A stretch of DNA of 64,000 nt, from the NCBI RefSeq assembly GCF_000577275.2, contig NZ_HG916852.1, forward strand, positions 1,553,001 through 1,617,000. Reading direction: 5' to 3'. Below are positions 62,208 to 64,000 of this stretch, in pieces; within the stretch, counting starts at the first letter, position 1, and every line of letters starts with the position of its first letter. Origin of the DNA: Rhizobium favelukesii (GTDB taxonomy: Bacteria; Pseudomonadota; Alphaproteobacteria; Rhizobiales; Rhizobiaceae). Under the pieces are notes generated by a model that saw nothing but the letters and a program-made list of their open reading frames with translations, was not told the DNA's origin and did not search any database. The position numbers were made by a program, and so were the translations under genes.

Positions 62208-63254
62208 CTATCGATAAATGAGCCAGTCCTTCGGCACGTGCGAGACATTCGTCACGCCATGTATGGAGACATTGTCTCCGCCCGATGCCTTTGCCATAGC
62301 GAGCGCTTGCTCGGCGAATGCGATCACGCCATCAGCAGTCAGGGCCTCCTTCGACATACATATCCCGACCGAGAATGAAAGCGCAGCGGCCCGTTTTCCG
62401 GATACTGGATGCACCACCGCAAGCCCCTTTATTCGATCGCGGAGCCTGTCGATGAGCCGCATGATTTCCGTCTCGTCTGCGGTTCGGAAAACGAAACCGA
62501 AGCGACCGCGATCGAAGCGGCAGGCCAGGTCTTCTTTGCTGGAGATCCCCTGGATCAGCTCGCCGATTTTCTTGAGGACGGGTTCGAGGAGGTTCGGAAC
62601 GGCGGCAATCGTCTCATAGCCGTCGATGTCCGCAAAGGCGATTCCACAAAGATCAGGCAGCCCTGATTTCTCGTAGATCTTGGCTAGTTCCTTGTTGAAC
62701 CCCCGGCGGTTCCCCAGCCCGGTCACCGTATCGACAAATCTGGCAGCGTTCGCCGCGGCGGTCTCTCGCTGCACCTCCTCAAGTTTCTGCGATTTCTCCA
62801 CCACCTTCGAGGCGAGCATTGAGCTTTGTGCCTCGCGAGCGTGTGTGGCCGAGCTCACCGATTGCAACGATTGCGTGAGAGCGACCTTGTCTGTCACATC
62901 ATTGGCTTCGAAAATTCGGGCAGCTTGGCTGATGACACTTCCGTAACGCGTAAGAGCGGACTTCTCCTCGTTGAGCAGGGAGAGGATGCTCTGCAGCTCC
63001 TGCTGCACCTGGCCGGAACGCGCCTCGAGTAGGCTGCCTTCGAAGTGATGGGGCAGGTAACGTCGGCAAATCGCATCCAGAGCATCCTGCGTCTTGACCG
63101 GGCCGAGCGACCTGAGTTCACGGGCGAGATCCGGACTATTGCCGGTCATGGCCTCGAACACGAGCTCATAGTTGCGCGGCAGCCCCTCGATACCCAATTG
63201 TTGCAAGACCGTTGCAACGCGAAAGGCCAGATTCGTGTGCGTATTGGGCTGCAC
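62208..63254 (-). CDS. Degenerate GGDEF-domain protein
   Basis: 348 residues from a GTG at 63254 with GGAGAGCATCTGGT upstream. An N-terminal helical region with a coiled coil (about 85-165) leads to a GGDEF fold (TGLGNRRGF, FADIDGYETI, FSVGICM). The signature itself is DRGRF (CRFDRGRFGFVF) in place of GGDEF, so cyclase activity should be lost. No transmembrane segment, so cytoplasmic. Likely a receptor, scaffold or regulatory protein. Monocistronic. Confidence 0.88.
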   Translation of the reverse strand: MQPNTHTNLAFRVATVLQQLGIEGLPRNYELVFEAMTGNSPDLARELRSLGPVKTQDALDAICRRYLPHHFEGSLLEARSGQVQQELQSILSLLNEEKSALTRYGSVISQAARIFEANDVTDKVALTQSLQSVSSATHAREAQSSMLASKVVEKSQKLEEVQRETAAANAARFVDTVTGLGNRRGFNKELAKIYEKSGLPDLCGIAFADIDGYETIAAVPNLLEPVLKKIGELIQGISSKEDLACRFDRGRFGFVFRTADETEIMRLIDRLRDRIKGLAVVHPVSGKRAAALSFSVGICMSKEALTADGVIAFAEQALAMAKASGGDNVSIHGVTNVSHVPKDWLIYR

Positions 63255-63654
63255 CAGATGCTCTCCACCGTGACACTGTGTTTACCATCGATGAACTGCG
63301 GGAAGGGGCCGGATCACCGGCCAGCATGGCAGTCACTATTTAGGCAAGGTATGCTGGGGACTTCCTGCAGCGACCTTTGGCCGTGCCGAAAAGCATAAGA
63401 GATATGTATGAGAGAAACCGCAGAGCGTCATGCTCGCGCGGCAGACAACTTATAAGAACAATATTGCGCGCGCTCAATTAAAACGGAGTAAATGCCGAAT
63501 TTGGCATAGAATGATGTGAACCTGCTGGCGCGCGTTTGGCTCCCAGCCGCTTGAGATCCGGTGGTCTTCGCTTGGCCGGCAGGCGTCTGCTGGCGCGGGC
63601 AGCGAAAGACGTTTTGCCAGTAGCAAATGCCATCGCGGATATGAACGGAAAGAA
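63255..63654. other. Intergenic region between the GGDEF gene and tRNA-Val
   Basis: About 400 bases with no supported gene. It includes a palindrome GGCCGG-ATCA-CCGGCC at 63307-63322 upstream of the minus-strand GGDEF gene and a near-palindrome TGCCGAATTTGGCA near 63493-63506. Neither has a U-run. Short frames lack family resemblance. Confidence 0.35.
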
Positions 63655-63730
63655 TGGTGGGCGATGAGAGACTCGAACTCCCGACATCCTCGGTGTAAAC
63701 GAGGCGCTCTACCAACTGAGCTAATCGCCC
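63655..63730 (-). tRNA. tRNA-Val (anticodon TAC)
   Basis: 76 bases on the minus strand: acceptor GGGCGAT pairs with ATCGCCC, D arm AGCTCAGTTGGTAGAGC, anticodon stem CCTCG/CGAGG with loop TTTACAC (anticodon TAC), T arm with GTTCGAGTC, discriminator A and an encoded CCA end. No introns or irregularities. Confidence 0.97.
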
Positions 63731-63772
63731 TCGCGAGAACGGTCCGGTTCGGTCCGCCGCGTCGGTGGCCGT

Positions 63773-63801
63773 GATCTATGCGGATCGCGGACAAACCGCA
63801 A
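63773..63801 (-). promoter_or_regulatory. Candidate promoter of tRNA-Val
   Basis: On the minus strand TTGCGG (63801-63796), a 17-base spacer and TAGATC (63778-63773) lie about 43 bases before the tRNA. The -10 is only a partial match. Confidence 0.4.
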
Positions 63802-63973
63802 GAGTGTTTGCGAAGATTTTTTGATTTTTTTGAGTGGAGCTGCTCGCCTTGCTTTGGTCTCGGCGATTTCTGAACTGTGGAAAACCGCAGGCTGGGCAGG
63901 CGAGGGCTGGGGAGTTGGTTGCCTGCCCGCAGCTCGGCAGGCACTCACTTAACAATACTTCGATTTTGCCCAT
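63776..63973 (-). CDS. Possible small zinc-ribbon protein
   Basis: 65 residues beginning MGKIEVLLSECLPSCGQATN and containing CPACGFPQF, a pattern like short zinc-ribbon proteins (CxxC pairs) of rhizobia, though the first motif is CxxxC. It overlaps the candidate tRNA promoter, its second half is not conserved-looking, and other frames of the same region are open. A real gene here is doubtful. Confidence 0.3.
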   Translation of the reverse strand: MGKIEVLLSECLPSCGQATNSPALACPACGFPQFRNRRDQSKASSSTQKNQKIFANTLAVCPRSA

Positions 63974-64000
63974 GGAATTTGAGGCCCCGAAAACAATTCG

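Noticed and set aside
63428..63715. Minus-strand frames overlapping the tRNA gene
   Set aside because: They read through tRNA-Val and its flanks; not coding.

Overview
The window reads as a chromosomal segment of an alphaproteobacterium of the Rhizobium/Agrobacterium group. This rests on the ribosomal gene order (adk between secY and rpsM, no rpsD in the alpha operon), the dctA/dctBD dicarboxylate locus with a sigma54 promoter, the riboflavin-riboswitch EamA gene (ribN), and protein sequences that look rhizobial throughout. No prophage, insertion sequence, CRISPR array or plasmid backbone was seen.

Layout. 1-4.0 kb: end of the str operon (rpsL tail, rpsG, fusA, tuf). 4.3-19.0 kb: the S10, spc and alpha ribosomal operons in one direction (rpsJ to rplQ, with secY, adk and rpoA). 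Stem-loops, some terminator-like, sit in most of the longer gaps. 19.1-23.9 kb: a VOC-family pseudogene, msrPQ (periplasmic methionine sulfoxide repair), ilvD and an LprI-like secreted protein. 24.2-30.8 kb: a DegP/HtrA protease overlapping rarA, a two-part DUF1883 protein, a DapA homologue that has lost its catalytic residues, a 51-residue membrane protein, a truncated aminoglycoside phosphotransferase, DoxX and DUF4239 membrane proteins. 30.9-35.3 kb (minus strand): argC-tauE, speB, a YgiN-type monooxygenase, and rplM-rpsI with a clear sigma70 promoter and a leader hairpin. 35.4-40.2 kb: thioesterase and enoyl-CoA hydratase (divergent), an EamA transporter, a small secreted four-cysteine protein, a CoA-binding protein and an O-acetylhomoserine sulfhydrylase.

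40.4-42.4 kb is a decayed stretch: an unrecognised coding remnant, a frameshifted PPOX-family flavoprotein gene and a winged-helix regulator remnant. 42.4-47.7 kb: a cupin gene, then dctD-dctB divergent from dctA. The dctB-dctA gap carries two DctD-type dyads and a near-perfect -24/-12 promoter. 47.7-50.3 kb: an orphan cytochrome P450 and a membrane diguanylate cyclase. 50.6-56.2 kb: the protein quality-control cluster clpP-clpX-lon followed by a HU gene. 56.3-59.7 kb: FMN riboswitch, ribN and a secreted esterase-like phytase-family protein. 59.8-63.3 kb: aldo/keto reductase, cupin, methyltransferase and a degenerate GGDEF protein. 63.7 kb: tRNA-Val(TAC) on the minus strand.

Most of the window is conserved housekeeping sequence. 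The best leads are the catalytically dead DapA paralogue, the five gene remnants, the unusual small and two-part proteins, the riboswitch expression platform, and the stem-loops inside the ribosomal operons. I did not find a convincing undescribed multi-gene system.
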